A stretch of 64,000 nt of DNA. Origin: Fontivita pretiosa. GTDB taxonomy: Bacteria > Planctomycetota > Phycisphaerae > Tepidisphaerales > Tepidisphaeraceae. This document shows positions 23,631 to 32,457 of this stretch, one piece after another; position 1 is the stretch's first letter; every line of letters starts with the position of its first letter. The notes beneath the pieces were generated by a model. The model was not told the origin of the DNA. It ran no database searches and worked only from the letters and a program-made list of their open reading frames with translations. The DNA is taken from positions 1,612,001 to 1,676,000 of the forward strand of contig NZ_CP191258.1 of assembly GCF_050410795.1 (NCBI RefSeq), read 5' to 3'. The position numbers were made by a program, and so were the translations under genes.

Positions 23631-25441
23631 TGTCGAGACAGAATCGCAGGCTCAGCGACTTCGGCCAGCGCCTCTCGAACCGCATGTACAGCTTCGGACA
23701 GGGCGATTTCTCGCGGCGCCGGATCGCGCCGCAGCTTCATCTCGACGCTTCCCCGCGCAAGTCCTCGCTGCCCGACATTCACCCGCAGCGGAAACCCGAT
23801 CAGATCCGCATCGGCGAACTTGACCCCGGGGCGGACGTCCGGACGGTCGTCCAGAATCGTATCGATGCCGGCGGCGGTCAGGTCGGCCAAGAGCCTGTCG
23901 GCGACGGCTTTCGATTCGCCTTCGTAACGAATCGGCGTGATGACCACACTGAACGGCGCCAGCGCCGCCGGCCAGACGATTCCGTGCTGGTCGTACGACG
24001 ATTCGATCGCCGCAACCAGCAGCCGGCACAGGTCGATGCCGCAGCAGCCCATGAGGATCGGGCGAGCCTGCCCGCGCTCGTCGAGAAATCGCGCCCCCAG
24101 CGCCTCGGAATACCGGGTCCCGACATTCAGTACATGGCCGAGCCTGATCCCCCTGACCAGCCGCAACACGCCGCCGTCGTTCATCGGCGACGGGTCGCCA
24201 TCCACGGCGTTGCGGATGTCGGCGACAACGACTTTCCGCGGGTCGGCGAGCTTATCCCCGCACTCGCGGAACCAGTTGAAGTGGGCAACGTGATAATCAA
24301 CCTCATTGGCGCCGGTAACCCAGAAGCCGCCCTGCGCGGCATCCGGATCGATCAGCACGACCGCATCGGGATTGCCGAAGGCTGCGTCAGGGCCCGCAAA
24401 ACCGATCGCCCAGGTCGCGCGGACCTGCGGCGTGTCTTCCAGCACGATGCGCTCGATATGGAAATGCTGGCGCGCGGCGCGGATCAGCTTTGATTCGTTC
24501 ACGTCATGGTCCCCCCGCACCACCGCCACCAGCCACTTCGGCGAGGCCAGCGATTCCGGCCGGCCAACTTCCACCATCGGCTCGGCGCGGAACACCAGCG
24601 TCTTGAGCATGTTCTGCGCTCGGACCTTCATGAAATCGGCGACAGCGTCGATGCCGGGCAGGCCCGGCGTGTGCACCTTGGTCAGCTCGCCCGTGGGCTG
24701 GCCGGAAAAATCGTGCGGGCGCTGGCCCGTCGCGGCGCGCTGGAGGCTGGCGGCGTAGTTGCCCCTGTCGCTGGTGACAAACAGATCCTGCCCGACGTCG
24801 CAGGCAACGACCAACTCGATGCTCGGCTTCCCGCCGATCGGTGCGGGTTCGGCCTCGATCGCGATCGCGCGGATACCGCATCGCTGGAGAATGCGTTCGC
24901 AGGCGTGGCGGAAGTTGTCACACGTTTCGTCCAGGCTCTGCTGTGTCGCGTGAAAGCCGTAGGCATCCATCATGAGAAACTCGCGCACACCCAGCAGCCC
25001 CAGGCGCGGACGCTCCTCATCGCGGAATTGCGTGCCGATCTGGTACAACGTCAGCGGAAGCTGCCGATAGCTGCGAACGTATGCCGCGACAAGCTCGCTG
25101 ATCAGCTCGTCGTGCGCCGGTCCCAGCAGCATCGCCCGGCCGTGGCGGTCCTTCACGCGGAACAGGCTCTGCCCGCATGTGGCCTCTCGCCCCGACTGCC
25201 GCCACAGTTCCGCCGGCTGAAGCGCCGGCAGCAGCACTTCCGCCGCGCCGATGGCGCTGATCTGCTCTCGCACGATGGCGGCGGCCTTGTGCAGGCTGCG
25301 AAGCCCCAGCGGCAGGAAGTCGAAGATGCCCGCGGCGACCTGCCGGATCAAACCCGCGCGCAGCATCAGCACATGGCTTGGCACCGTCGCGTCAGCCGGC
25401 GCTTCCTTGCTGGTGGGGATGAGCGTGCGGGTCCAGAGCAT
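23627..25441 (-). CDS. proS: Proline--tRNA ligase
   Basis: 604 residues, bacterial-type class II synthetase. Motif 1 is in MLRAGLIRQVAAGIFDFLPLG, motif 2 in FRDEERPRLGLLGVREFLMMDAYGF, and motif 3 in MGCCGIDLCRLLVAAIE. The insertion domain that edits Ala-tRNA (about 220-400; IGFAGPDAAF and similar) is present, and the anticodon-binding domain is at the C-terminus (VVITPIRYEGESKAVADRLLADL). The usual motif 3 GxGxxR is changed to GIDLCR. It starts next to an 8-bp inverted repeat (TTGCGGAT 25441-25448 / ATCCGCAA 25492-25499). Divergence from common ProS is noticeable, especially in motif 3. Confidence 0.9.
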   Translation of the reverse strand: MLWTRTLIPTSKEAPADATVPSHVLMLRAGLIRQVAAGIFDFLPLGLRSLHKAAAIVREQISAIGAAEVLLPALQPAELWRQSGREATCGQSLFRVKDRHGRAMLLGPAHDELISELVAAYVRSYRQLPLTLYQIGTQFRDEERPRLGLLGVREFLMMDAYGFHATQQSLDETCDNFRHACERILQRCGIRAIAIEAEPAPIGGKPSIELVVACDVGQDLFVTSDRGNYAASLQRAATGQRPHDFSGQPTGELTKVHTPGLPGIDAVADFMKVRAQNMLKTLVFRAEPMVEVGRPESLASPKWLVAVVRGDHDVNESKLIRAARQHFHIERIVLEDTPQVRATWAIGFAGPDAAFGNPDAVVLIDPDAAQGGFWVTGANEVDYHVAHFNWFRECGDKLADPRKVVVADIRNAVDGDPSPMNDGGVLRLVRGIRLGHVLNVGTRYSEALGARFLDERGQARPILMGCCGIDLCRLLVAAIESSYDQHGIVWPAALAPFSVVITPIRYEGESKAVADRLLADLTAAGIDTILDDRPDVRPGVKFADADLIGFPLRVNVGQRGLARGSVEMKLRRDPAPREIALSEAVHAVREALAEVAEPAILSRQ

Positions 25442-25513
25442 TGCGGATGGTGGATTGGAGATCGTGGATTGTCGAAACTCGTTTTCTGTCGATCCGCAAT
25501 CCGCAAGCTCACC

Positions 25514-26167
25514 TCAGGTGGTCTGGCTCATCTGCTGCACATTCACCTGAAAGGAGAGCTGTTCGAGCGAGACGGCCAGATCGACGGCATTGAGCGCCAC
25601 GTGAGGCGGAAGCTGAAGCGAAACGGGAGCGAAATTGAGCAGTCCGCGGATCCCCGCGGCCACAAGCTGATCGGCCACTTCCTGCGCCACCTCCGCCGGC
25701 ACCGCCAGAATCGCCAGCTTGATCCCGTGTTTGCGGATCGTCTCTTCCAGTTCGCTCAATGGCTGGATCGTGAAGCTCCCCAGCTTCTTGCCCACCTTGT
25801 TCGGATCGTTGTCGAAGACGGCGCAGAGGTTGAAGCCCTTGGCATTGAAGCCGCGGTAGGCCATCAGCGCCCGCCCGAGGTTGCCGGCCCCGACGAGCAG
25901 AACGTTCCAGGTTTTGTCTGTGCCCAGGATGTGCCGTAGCTGGGCGATCAGGTCATCCACGCGATATCCGATGCCCGGATGCCCGAACTGCCCGAAATAC
26001 GCCAGATCCTTGCGCACCTGTGCGTCGGTCAGCCCCAGGCTCTCGCCGAGCTGTTTGCTGGAGATCGTGCGGCGGTCCTTGCGTTTGAAGGCTTCGAGCT
26101 GGCGCAGATAGAGGCTGAGCCTCCTGACGGCAGGGTTGGGGATCAGCTCGGGGCGCAGATGCTCCAT
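25514..26167 (-). CDS. rex: Redox-sensing transcriptional repressor Rex
   Basis: 217 residues. N-terminal winged helix: AVRRLSLYLRQLEAFKRK then ISSKQLGESLGLTDAQVRKDLAYFGQFGHPGIGY, key parts LGLTDAQVRKDL and FGQFG. The NAD(H)-binding Rossmann domain starts VLLVGAGNLGRALMAY, then AVFDNDPNKVGKKLG and LAILAVPAEVAQEVAD. Rex represses fermentation and respiratory genes and lets go when NADH is high. It is 72 bases upstream of proS on the same strand. No clear TTGTGAA-type Rex site was found near it. Confidence 0.94.
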   Translation of the reverse strand: MEHLRPELIPNPAVRRLSLYLRQLEAFKRKDRRTISSKQLGESLGLTDAQVRKDLAYFGQFGHPGIGYRVDDLIAQLRHILGTDKTWNVLLVGAGNLGRALMAYRGFNAKGFNLCAVFDNDPNKVGKKLGSFTIQPLSELEETIRKHGIKLAILAVPAEVAQEVADQLVAAGIRGLLNFAPVSLQLPPHVALNAVDLAVSLEQLSFQVNVQQMSQTT

Positions 26168-26251
26168 CCGCGGGCAATTATCAGGCGAGGCAAAAGCCCG
26201 TCAAGCCAAAAGGCGCCCATCCAGGTACCGTCGCTGCGGGCACTTTCGCTC

Positions 26252-26277
26252 TCGACTTTCGTTTTCGACTTTCGTTT
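26252..26277. repeat. Perfect 13-bp tandem repeat upstream of rex
   Basis: TCGACTTTCGTTT occurs twice head to tail about 85-110 bases before the rex start. A third, partial copy (CACTTTCGCT) is just to the left. It might be a direct-repeat operator or only a short intergenic repeat. Confidence 0.5.
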
Positions 26278-26327
26278 CGCCTGGCCGCAATGGCCTGCGT
26301 CGAGATGCCGATCGCGTTCATCGCAGC

Positions 26328-27008
26328 TTAGGCCGAGTGCTGATGTCGCACGATCCGCCCGGAGTGAACGTAGATTACGTCCTCGGCGATGTTGGTGCAG
26401 TGATCGGCGATCCGCTCCAGGTTCTTGGCGATCATGATGTGCGACAGGTCGCGGTCGGGACGATGCGAGTGCCCGGCCATCACCGCGAGCATCTCCTGCA
26501 CAAACTGCTGGTAAAGCGCATCGACCACATCGTCGCCCCGCAGCACGCGCCTGGCCAACTGCTCATCGCCCAGATTGAAAGCCTGAATCGTGTCGCGCAG
26601 GGTCGCGATCACGCTGTTGGCCATGACGCGCAGGTCCTGCGGCGGCTCGTAGCGCCCGGTCTGGTCCGGCTCGCCATCAAGCTGTCGCAGAAACTGCACA
26701 CGCTGGGCGATGTTGACGGCGCAGTCGGCGATGCGCTCGAAATCGCTGTTGACCTTGATGATCGTGGTTATCAGCCGCAGGTCCCCCGCCGCCGGCTGAT
26801 ACAACGCCAGCAGATCGATCGCCTGTTTCTCGATCCGCACTTCCTCTTCGTCGATGTCATTGTCGGCGGCGATGACCTGGCGCTGCAATTTCTCGTCGAG
26901 CGTGAAGACCGCTTCCACCGCCTGTTCCACGGACTGCTGCACCATGGCGGTCATGCGCGCCACCCGGCCCTTAAGCTGTTCCAGAAGGTCGATGAAATGA
27001 TGGGACAT
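26328..27008 (-). CDS. phoU: Phosphate-specific transport regulator PhoU
   Basis: 226 residues, all helical, two PhoU repeats. The metal-cluster motifs E-x-x-x-D-x-x-x-D are at VNSDFERIADCAVNIAQR and AKNLERIADHCTNIAEDV. PhoU, with the Pst transporter, switches the PhoR/PhoB-type phosphate response off when phosphate is plentiful. It is 87 bases downstream of pstB on the same strand. No pstS, pstC, pstA or phoR gene is present nearby. Confidence 0.94.
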   Translation of the reverse strand: MSHHFIDLLEQLKGRVARMTAMVQQSVEQAVEAVFTLDEKLQRQVIAADNDIDEEEVRIEKQAIDLLALYQPAAGDLRLITTIIKVNSDFERIADCAVNIAQRVQFLRQLDGEPDQTGRYEPPQDLRVMANSVIATLRDTIQAFNLGDEQLARRVLRGDDVVDALYQQFVQEMLAVMAGHSHRPDRDLSHIMIAKNLERIADHCTNIAEDVIYVHSGRIVRHQHSA

Positions 27009-27094
27009 AGGCCACAGGATCTGATCAACTATCGGTTCGGACGCGCGGGCCGATCAACAGTCGCAACTGAGCAGGCAAAGTCGAGCGCCAGGCT

Positions 27095-27970
27095 CTATCC
27101 GAACCTCCCGGTGATGTAATCCTCCGTGCGCTTGTGCGCCGGAGACGTGAAGATGGTAGCAGTGCGGTCGTACTCGACCAGCGCGCCCATGTAGAAAAAG
27201 GCGGTGAAATCGCTGACCCGAGCCGCCTGCTGCATGTTGTGCGTCACAATCACGATCGTGACCGATTGCTTGAGCTGGCCGATCAGGTCTTCGATTTTGG
27301 CGGTGGCGATGGGATCCAGCGCGCTGGCCGGCTCATCCATCAGCAGCACGCGCGGTCTGGTGGCCAGCGCGCGGGCGATGCACAGCCTCTGCTGCTGTCC
27401 GCCGGACAGTCCCGTCGCCGCGGCCTTCAGCCGATCCTTGACTTCATCCCAGAGGGCGGCCTTTCGCAGGCAGTCTTCGACGATCGCGTCCAGGTCCGCG
27501 CGTCTGCGGATGCCCTGCAATCGCGGGGCAAAGGCGATGTTCTCGTAAATGCTGCGGGGAAAAGGATTGGGCTTCTGGAAGACCAATCCCACTTTTCGCC
27601 GCAGCGCCACCGGATCGATTCGCGGGCCGTAGATGTCGTGCCCACCGACGAGAATCTGCCCGCTCACCCGACAGCCGGGAATCAGGTCATTCAGCCGGTT
27701 GATCGATCGCAGGAAGCTGCTCTTGCCACAGCCGCTGGGTCCGATCAGGGCCACGACGCTGTTGCCCGGGATCGCCAGCGAAATCGAGCGGACGGCCTGG
27801 AACTGACCGTAGAAGACGCTGACGTTTCGGGCATGGATCAGCGGTGGCGGTTCTGACAGACCGCTGGCGGGAATCGAGGCGTTGGCCGCCTGGCCCCGTG
27901 CCCCGGGCAGAACCTGCGACGAAGCGGCGCGATCTCCAGGGGGTGGATCGATCAACTCAGCCACGCTCAT
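27095..27970 (-). CDS. pstB: Phosphate ABC transporter ATP-binding protein
   Basis: 291 residues. Walker A is GPSGCGKSSFLRSINRLND, the PstB-specific hinge is VGLVFQKPNPFPRSIYENIA, the signature is LSGGQQQRLCIARALA and Walker B is VLLMDEPASALDP, with HNMQQAARVSD and the PstB ending SPAHKRTEDYITGRFG. It energises phosphate uptake. About 40 residues at the N-terminus (rich in Ala/Pro) precede the ABC domain. It is upstream of phoU; the membrane and binding subunits are absent here, so they must be encoded elsewhere. A TTAACA-type Pho site is 76 bases upstream. Confidence 0.94.
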   Translation of the reverse strand: MSVAELIDPPPGDRAASSQVLPGARGQAANASIPASGLSEPPPLIHARNVSVFYGQFQAVRSISLAIPGNSVVALIGPSGCGKSSFLRSINRLNDLIPGCRVSGQILVGGHDIYGPRIDPVALRRKVGLVFQKPNPFPRSIYENIAFAPRLQGIRRRADLDAIVEDCLRKAALWDEVKDRLKAAATGLSGGQQQRLCIARALATRPRVLLMDEPASALDPIATAKIEDLIGQLKQSVTIVIVTHNMQQAARVSDFTAFFYMGALVEYDRTATIFTSPAHKRTEDYITGRFG

Positions 27971-28045
27971 GGTGCCACCGACCAGGGCAACGTCTTGTGC
28001 CCTGCCGGGTTGAGCTTAGGGCCGCCGCGACCCGGATCAAGCGCG

Positions 28046-28062
28046 TTAACAGAACATTAACA
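28046..28062. promoter_or_regulatory. Pho-box-like direct repeat upstream of pstB
   Basis: TTAACA-GAACA-TTAACA: two identical hexamers with a 5-base spacer, 76 bases upstream of the pstB ATG. This matches the direct-repeat layout known for Bacillus PhoP sites (TTAACA-like hexamers about 11 bases apart). It is an AT-rich spot in a GC-rich region. The identity of the regulator in this organism is inferred. Confidence 0.5.
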
Positions 28063-28114
28063 AACCCCGCCAAAGATAGGATCGCACAGATACAAACCGC
28101 AGCACCGGACCTCG

Positions 28115-28246
28115 CTACCGCAGACTGACCAGCCCCGCAGCCAGGGCAAAGGCCGCTGCAAAGAAAAGACCCAGCTCTGCCACCGTCGAACAGATCCCCA
28201 CGATTCGCGTGGACAGGAACCTGCTGGAGATGAGCCTGGCCTGCAT
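28115..28246 (-). CDS. Small membrane protein (43 residues) upstream of pstB
   Basis: ATG at 28246 with GGAGG at 7-base spacing; 43 codons then TAG. The C-terminal half is a single transmembrane helix (VAELGLFFAAAFALAAGLVS) preceded by a basic segment (QARLISSRFLSTR), that is, positive inside. It lies between the RMD1-family gene and pstB on the same strand, with the Pho-box repeat just downstream of its stop. No homolog is recognised; the ribosome site and the helix are the support. Confidence 0.4.
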   Translation of the reverse strand: MQARLISSRFLSTRIVGICSTVAELGLFFAAAFALAAGLVSLR

Positions 28247-28459
28247 GAGACAACCTCCGTCAGACAACGTACATCCCGGCGAGTTGTTGACGTCCTATCC
28301 CATCGTCCGGCGCGTGCCTGCGCCTTTGAGGAAAACTACGAAACGGACGCAACCGCGGCAAAAGCATCTGCCGGCCGCAACATCCATGACATCCTGCGCG
28401 GGCAGGCAGGCCCCACAGGTCCATAACCGCGATACGAGCAGGTCCGATAACCGGTTCGG

Positions 28460-29629
28460 TTATCGGCCGAAGATCGACTTGACAATATCCAGCACGAACA
28501 GGCCGACGATCATCGCCTCGAGAATGAGCATCCAGCGGTTGGTCTGATCGGCGCGCAGAAGCTGATACAGGTCGTCCAGGGTCTTGAGCTTCTCATCGAT
28601 GGTGCGATGCCAGTCGGGAAGGTGAAAACGCTGGCTGAGGCCCTGGTAGATCCGGGCCAGGTGCCAGTCGCCAAAGAACTTGGTGATGTTGGACAGCTCG
28701 TCGCTGAGCCGCGCCAGGTCGATGCGGATTTCCCGCAGCTCGCGCTGCACCGGGCCGGTGTTCAGCCGCCAGAAACGGCTGGCGGCGGCCATGTCCCGGT
28801 AGCTGCGCTCCACCGCATCGTCCAGAATCCTGTCATACGCCTCCAGTTCGGCAAGCTGGAGGTTGGCCAGTTCCATGATGTACAGCACCTCGTCGAAGTA
28901 CTTCGGCTCATCGACGATCACCGCCGCGTCCCAGTCGATGATCACGATGTCGTTCTCGTAGTAGCTGTAGTACTTGCCGCTGGATTCCTCGGCTTCCTGC
29001 CAGGACAGACATGACGGGTCGCGCTCCTCGGTCAGCAGGCCGGCAATGGCCCGGCGATTGGCCTGCATCCACTGCTCGGCGCCGATGACCGTCCCATCCT
29101 CCGCCCGCAGCGGCCCGTTGATGCAGAAGACCGTGTAGGCCTCCTCCTCCCCAAGCTGCTGGACCGGGCGAACGTAATACCCGGCCAGTTCGCGCCGCAC
29201 GTGTTCGGCCAGATCGCGAACCTCATCGTACAGCCAGACCCCATCACTGAACCGCAGATCGTGATAATCGACCAGATCCTCCATCCGTTCGACCTCGAAG
29301 GGCACGCGAACGGTGATGCTGATCGCTCCGACCGGCAGCAGCTTGACCGTCCGCTCCAGACGCAGCGGCCCGTGCGGACCAAACCGCTCCAACGGAGGCA
29401 GGCGAACCATCTGCGGGCGGTAAAAGAACAACTGCCTTGGCGAACGCTTGCTGGCATCGACCACGAACTGCGCCACCGGCTGACCCAGCAACTCCTTCAC
29501 CGGCGCGCGGACCATCTCATAGGCCACGTCGAAGGCGTAGATGTACACGATCTGCCCCCGCAGGGGCTTGACCTGCGCCGACACACGCTCCAGCGCCTGC
29601 CGCGGCAATTTTCCGGTCGATGTGGTCAT
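28460..29629 (-). CDS. RMD1/YagE (DUF155) family membrane protein
   Basis: About 389 residues from ATG at 29629 (MTTSTGKLPRQALERV). The C-terminal region has the family pattern FFGDWHLARIYQGLSQRF, WHRTIDEKLKTLDDLYQLL and a final membrane helix (LILEAMIVGLFVLDIVKSIF). Yeast Rmd1/Rmd8/Sif3 and mitochondrial RMND1 belong here; the bacterial function is not known. The frame is open another 26 codons upstream, but that part is not family-like. It is divergent from radA. Confidence 0.8.
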   Translation of the reverse strand: MTTSTGKLPRQALERVSAQVKPLRGQIVYIYAFDVAYEMVRAPVKELLGQPVAQFVVDASKRSPRQLFFYRPQMVRLPPLERFGPHGPLRLERTVKLLPVGAISITVRVPFEVERMEDLVDYHDLRFSDGVWLYDEVRDLAEHVRRELAGYYVRPVQQLGEEEAYTVFCINGPLRAEDGTVIGAEQWMQANRRAIAGLLTEERDPSCLSWQEAEESSGKYYSYYENDIVIIDWDAAVIVDEPKYFDEVLYIMELANLQLAELEAYDRILDDAVERSYRDMAAASRFWRLNTGPVQRELREIRIDLARLSDELSNITKFFGDWHLARIYQGLSQRFHLPDWHRTIDEKLKTLDDLYQLLRADQTNRWMLILEAMIVGLFVLDIVKSIFGR

Positions 29630-29724
29630 TACGCTGAGCCGAATCGCTCGCTCACGCTTGTAACACGTCGCCCGTCTGCTCGGCAAGGGCCACAGATTTG
29701 AATACAAATTCGACTTCTGTTAGG

Positions 29725-29730
29725 TATAAT
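29725..29730 (+). promoter_or_regulatory. -10 box of radA
   Basis: TATAAT, 10 bases before the radA ATG at 29741. A start site 7-8 bases after it would be about 3 bases from the ATG, so the transcript is probably leaderless. No good -35 at standard spacing is seen. Confidence 0.5.
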
Positions 29731-29740
29731 CCGTTCGCCC

Positions 29741-31174
29741 ATGCCCAAAACCCCGCGCCTCCAGTTCCTGTGCAACCATTGTGGCAGCATACACCCCAAG
29801 TGGTTGGGCAAATGCCCCGATTGCGGCACATGGGATAGTCTGGAACAGTTCCAGGCCCCCGCGCCCGATCCCAGAAAACCCGCCCTTCGCGGCGCAGCTC
29901 CCGGATCGCTCGATGACGCCACCGCCGACCTCATCCACGGCGCCCAGGCGCTGAGCCTGCCCGAAATACAGCTCGATGACTCCCCCCGCACGCCCACCGG
30001 CATCGGCGAGTTCGACCGGATCCTGGGCGGCGGAATCGTCCCCGGCAGCGCTGTGCTGGTCGGCGGTGAACCGGGAATCGGGAAATCGACCCTGCTTCTT
30101 CAAATCGCACATGAGCTTGCCTCTGCAAACCGCTCGCACGGGCGCGATGCCCGCGAGACGCTCAAAGTCCTTTACGTCACCAGCGAAGAGTCCGCTCGGC
30201 AGACCAAACTCCGCGCGGCCCGACTCGGCATTGACTCGGCCAGCCTGCTCATCCTCGCCGAGACCAACGTCGAACGCATCATCGGGCAGATCAACAAGCA
30301 CCGCCCGTCGGTCGTTGTCATCGATTCGATCCAGATGATCTACAAACCCGACCTGCCCGCGGCTCCGGGATCGGTGACTCAGCTTCGCGACTGCTGCATG
30401 GACCTGGTCTACCTGGCCAAGACAAGCGGAATCGCCGTCATTTTCGTTGGTCATGTGACCAAGGCCGGCACGCTCGCGGGGCCGAAGATCATCGAACACA
30501 TCGTCGATACGGTCGTCTACTTCGAAGGCGACCGCTTCCACACCCATCGGGTGGTGCGATGCGTCAAGAATCGCTTCGGCTCGACGCACGAGGTCGGACT
30601 CTTCGAAATGACCGGACAGGGTTTGCGGGAAGTGCCCGACCCGGGGAATCTGTTTGTCGAGCAGTACGGCCCGGAGGGTCCGCCCACTGGAAGCGTGCTG
30701 ACCGCGGCAATCCAGGGCAGCCGCGTGCTGCTGATCGAGGTGCAGGCGCTGACCGCCTCCAGCGTCATCGGCGCGGCCAGGCGCAAGGTCAGTGGCGTCA
30801 GCGCTGATCGCGTCGGGATGATCATCGCCGTTCTGGAAAAGCGCGCCGAGCTGCGCCTGGCGGCCGACGATGTCTTCGTCAACGTCGCCGGTGGAGTGAA
30901 AGTCGTCGAGCCGGCGATCGATCTGGCCATCGCCCTGGCGATCGCCTCGGCCCACACCAATCGCCCCCTGCCCCCCGGAACATTTGCCGTCGGCGAACTG
31001 GGTCTTGGCGGGGAAATCCGCTCCGTGCCGCAGCTCGAGCTGCGCCTGCGCGAGGCCGCTCGCCTCGGCGTCACCCACGCCATCATCCCCCAACTCGGCG
31101 GAAACATCCCGCCTCTGGGTGGCATGGCTCTGCACGAAATCCGCCGACTCTCGCAGGCTCTGGCCGAGCTGTGA
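29741..31174 (+). CDS. radA: DNA repair protein RadA (Sms)
   Basis: 477 residues. Zinc finger C11-x2-C14-x10-C25-x2-C28, Walker A GGEPGIGKST at 108-117, the RadA-specific KNRFGSTHEVGLFEM and a C-terminal Lon-like domain (GGVKVVEPAIDLAIALAIAS). RadA acts in recombinational repair with RecA, as a branch-migration helicase. A -10 box is so close to the ATG that the mRNA is probably leaderless, and no ribosome site is visible. It is followed by a membrane protein gene on the same strand. Confidence 0.96.
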   Translation: MPKTPRLQFLCNHCGSIHPKWLGKCPDCGTWDSLEQFQAPAPDPRKPALRGAAPGSLDDATADLIHGAQALSLPEIQLDDSPRTPTGIGEFDRILGGGIVPGSAVLVGGEPGIGKSTLLLQIAHELASANRSHGRDARETLKVLYVTSEESARQTKLRAARLGIDSASLLILAETNVERIIGQINKHRPSVVVIDSIQMIYKPDLPAAPGSVTQLRDCCMDLVYLAKTSGIAVIFVGHVTKAGTLAGPKIIEHIVDTVVYFEGDRFHTHRVVRCVKNRFGSTHEVGLFEMTGQGLREVPDPGNLFVEQYGPEGPPTGSVLTAAIQGSRVLLIEVQALTASSVIGAARRKVSGVSADRVGMIIAVLEKRAELRLAADDVFVNVAGGVKVVEPAIDLAIALAIASAHTNRPLPPGTFAVGELGLGGEIRSVPQLELRLREAARLGVTHAIIPQLGGNIPPLGGMALHEIRRLSQALAEL

Positions 31175-31258
31175 TCCAAAGCCGCCGGCCAGACGGGCCC
31201 CCGCATCCGCCGGCTTCCGGTCCATCCTTCATCTTCTTGCCCTCGGTCCTCTCAGGCC

Positions 31259-31906
31259 ATGTTCCGCGCTGCCGTGCTGCGGCAGCTCGGCTACATTCCG
31301 TGCATGCCGTACCTGCTGATCGCAATCTTCTCCAGCCTCGCGGTCATCGTCATCAGCCTTCTGGCGCGCGTCCCCACCTATCGCGTCTCGCCGGTGTTCC
31401 TGGTGCCGCTGATATGGCTGCCTTACTGGATCCGTCGGCCAATCCACCTGCATCCGCTGCACTATGCTCTGCTGTGCAGCGCCATCCTGCTTCACGAACT
31501 GGGCGCCTTCGGGTTCTATCAGCGATGGGCGATGCCGTTCTCCTTCGACATCGTCGTGCACTTCTGGTTCGCCTTCGCTGCCACGCTCATCGCGCGCCGG
31601 GCGATTCGCCGCACGTTGCCGCTGGGTCGCTGGCAGACGGGTCTGGCTGCACTGCTGCTGGTCATGGGTGGCGGCGCGCTGCATGAAGTGATCGAATACG
31701 GCTCGTACCTGCTGCTCGGCGAAGAAAAGGGAATGCTCAAGCCCTCCAGCAGCTACAGCTTCGACACGCAGCGTGATCTGCTCAGCAATCTGGTGGGCGC
31801 GCTCGTGGCTCTGATGCTGATCAGTGTGTGGAAGCGGACTGCACGGCGCGCCGCGCGTCCGAAGGCGACGGTTACAACCGCGGTAGAACTGAATCGAGCC
31901 GACTGA
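31259..31906 (+). CDS. DUF2238-family membrane protein
   Basis: 215 residues with about five membrane helices. The family pattern is visible in FSFDIVVHFWFAFAATLIARR, GGGALHEVIEYGSYLLLG and SFDTQRDLLSNLVGAL; the last corresponds to the DTQ-x-D-x-x-x-N segment of YjdF-like proteins. It is not assigned a function. Possible starts are 31259 or 31304 (MPYLLIAIF); the first is kept because the frame is continuous. Its 3' end overlaps the convergent STAS gene by 35 bases. Confidence 0.7.
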   Translation: MFRAAVLRQLGYIPCMPYLLIAIFSSLAVIVISLLARVPTYRVSPVFLVPLIWLPYWIRRPIHLHPLHYALLCSAILLHELGAFGFYQRWAMPFSFDIVVHFWFAFAATLIARRAIRRTLPLGRWQTGLAALLLVMGGGALHEVIEYGSYLLLGEEKGMLKPSSSYSFDTQRDLLSNLVGALVALMLISVWKRTARRAARPKATVTTAVELNRAD

Positions 31907-32246
31907 TCTCGAACAGCCTCGCCGCCCGGTCGCGCAGGCCGGCGATCCGCAGATCGCGCCCCAGCCGCAGCAGTTCCCGCCGCAGCAGCACCAGCCGCGC
32001 AAAGGCACTGGTGGTGGCCTCGTCCACACGGCTCATGTCGATGACGATCAGGCGGGCCCGGCGCGCCGCCGCCAGTGCCGTCTGCGAAACCCGCATCGCC
32101 TCCGCATGCGCAAAGCGGTGAACCTGACCCGAATCGGTCGAAGGCAAGCTCGCCGTACGATTCAAATCGCTGCTGACGGATACGGCCGCCGCTTCGATCC
32201 GCGACGGCGCTCTTGCGACGGTGGTGGCGTTGTCTCCAGCAAACAT
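31872..32246 (-). CDS. STAS-domain protein (anti-sigma-factor antagonist-like)
   Basis: About 125 residues. The last 60 residues fit a STAS domain: RLIVIDMSRVDEATTSAFARLVLLRRELL, then RDLRIAGLRDRAARLFEISRLDSVL. The usual Asp-Ser phosphorylation site at the start of the second helix is DEATTSAF, so a Thr or Ser is available. Such proteins respond to PP2C phosphatases like the one encoded 212 bases upstream (32458-33474), which suggests a partner-switching pair. Start placed at ATG 32246; the frame is open slightly further upstream. An anti-sigma kinase is not seen here. Confidence 0.65.
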   Translation of the reverse strand: MFAGDNATTVARAPSRIEAAAVSVSSDLNRTASLPSTDSGQVHRFAHAEAMRVSQTALAAARRARLIVIDMSRVDEATTSAFARLVLLRRELLRLGRDLRIAGLRDRAARLFEISRLDSVLPRL

Positions 32247-32457
32247 GGCGCGCAGCCCCTGTGACAGAGGCGTACGAAAACAGACCCTGCGCACAATGCG
32301 CCTGGCTGGCCCGCGAGGTTCCGGCGGGTCTGGCGCCCGCCGGCACGGGCTTCGACTGGGCTGAATGCGAATAATGTACCACCGCTTTGGATCGCCGCGG
32401 CTTGTGTTTCGATTTTGCCCGCCGCCGCCGATCGGTTCGCCGAAGCGAATGAATCGT

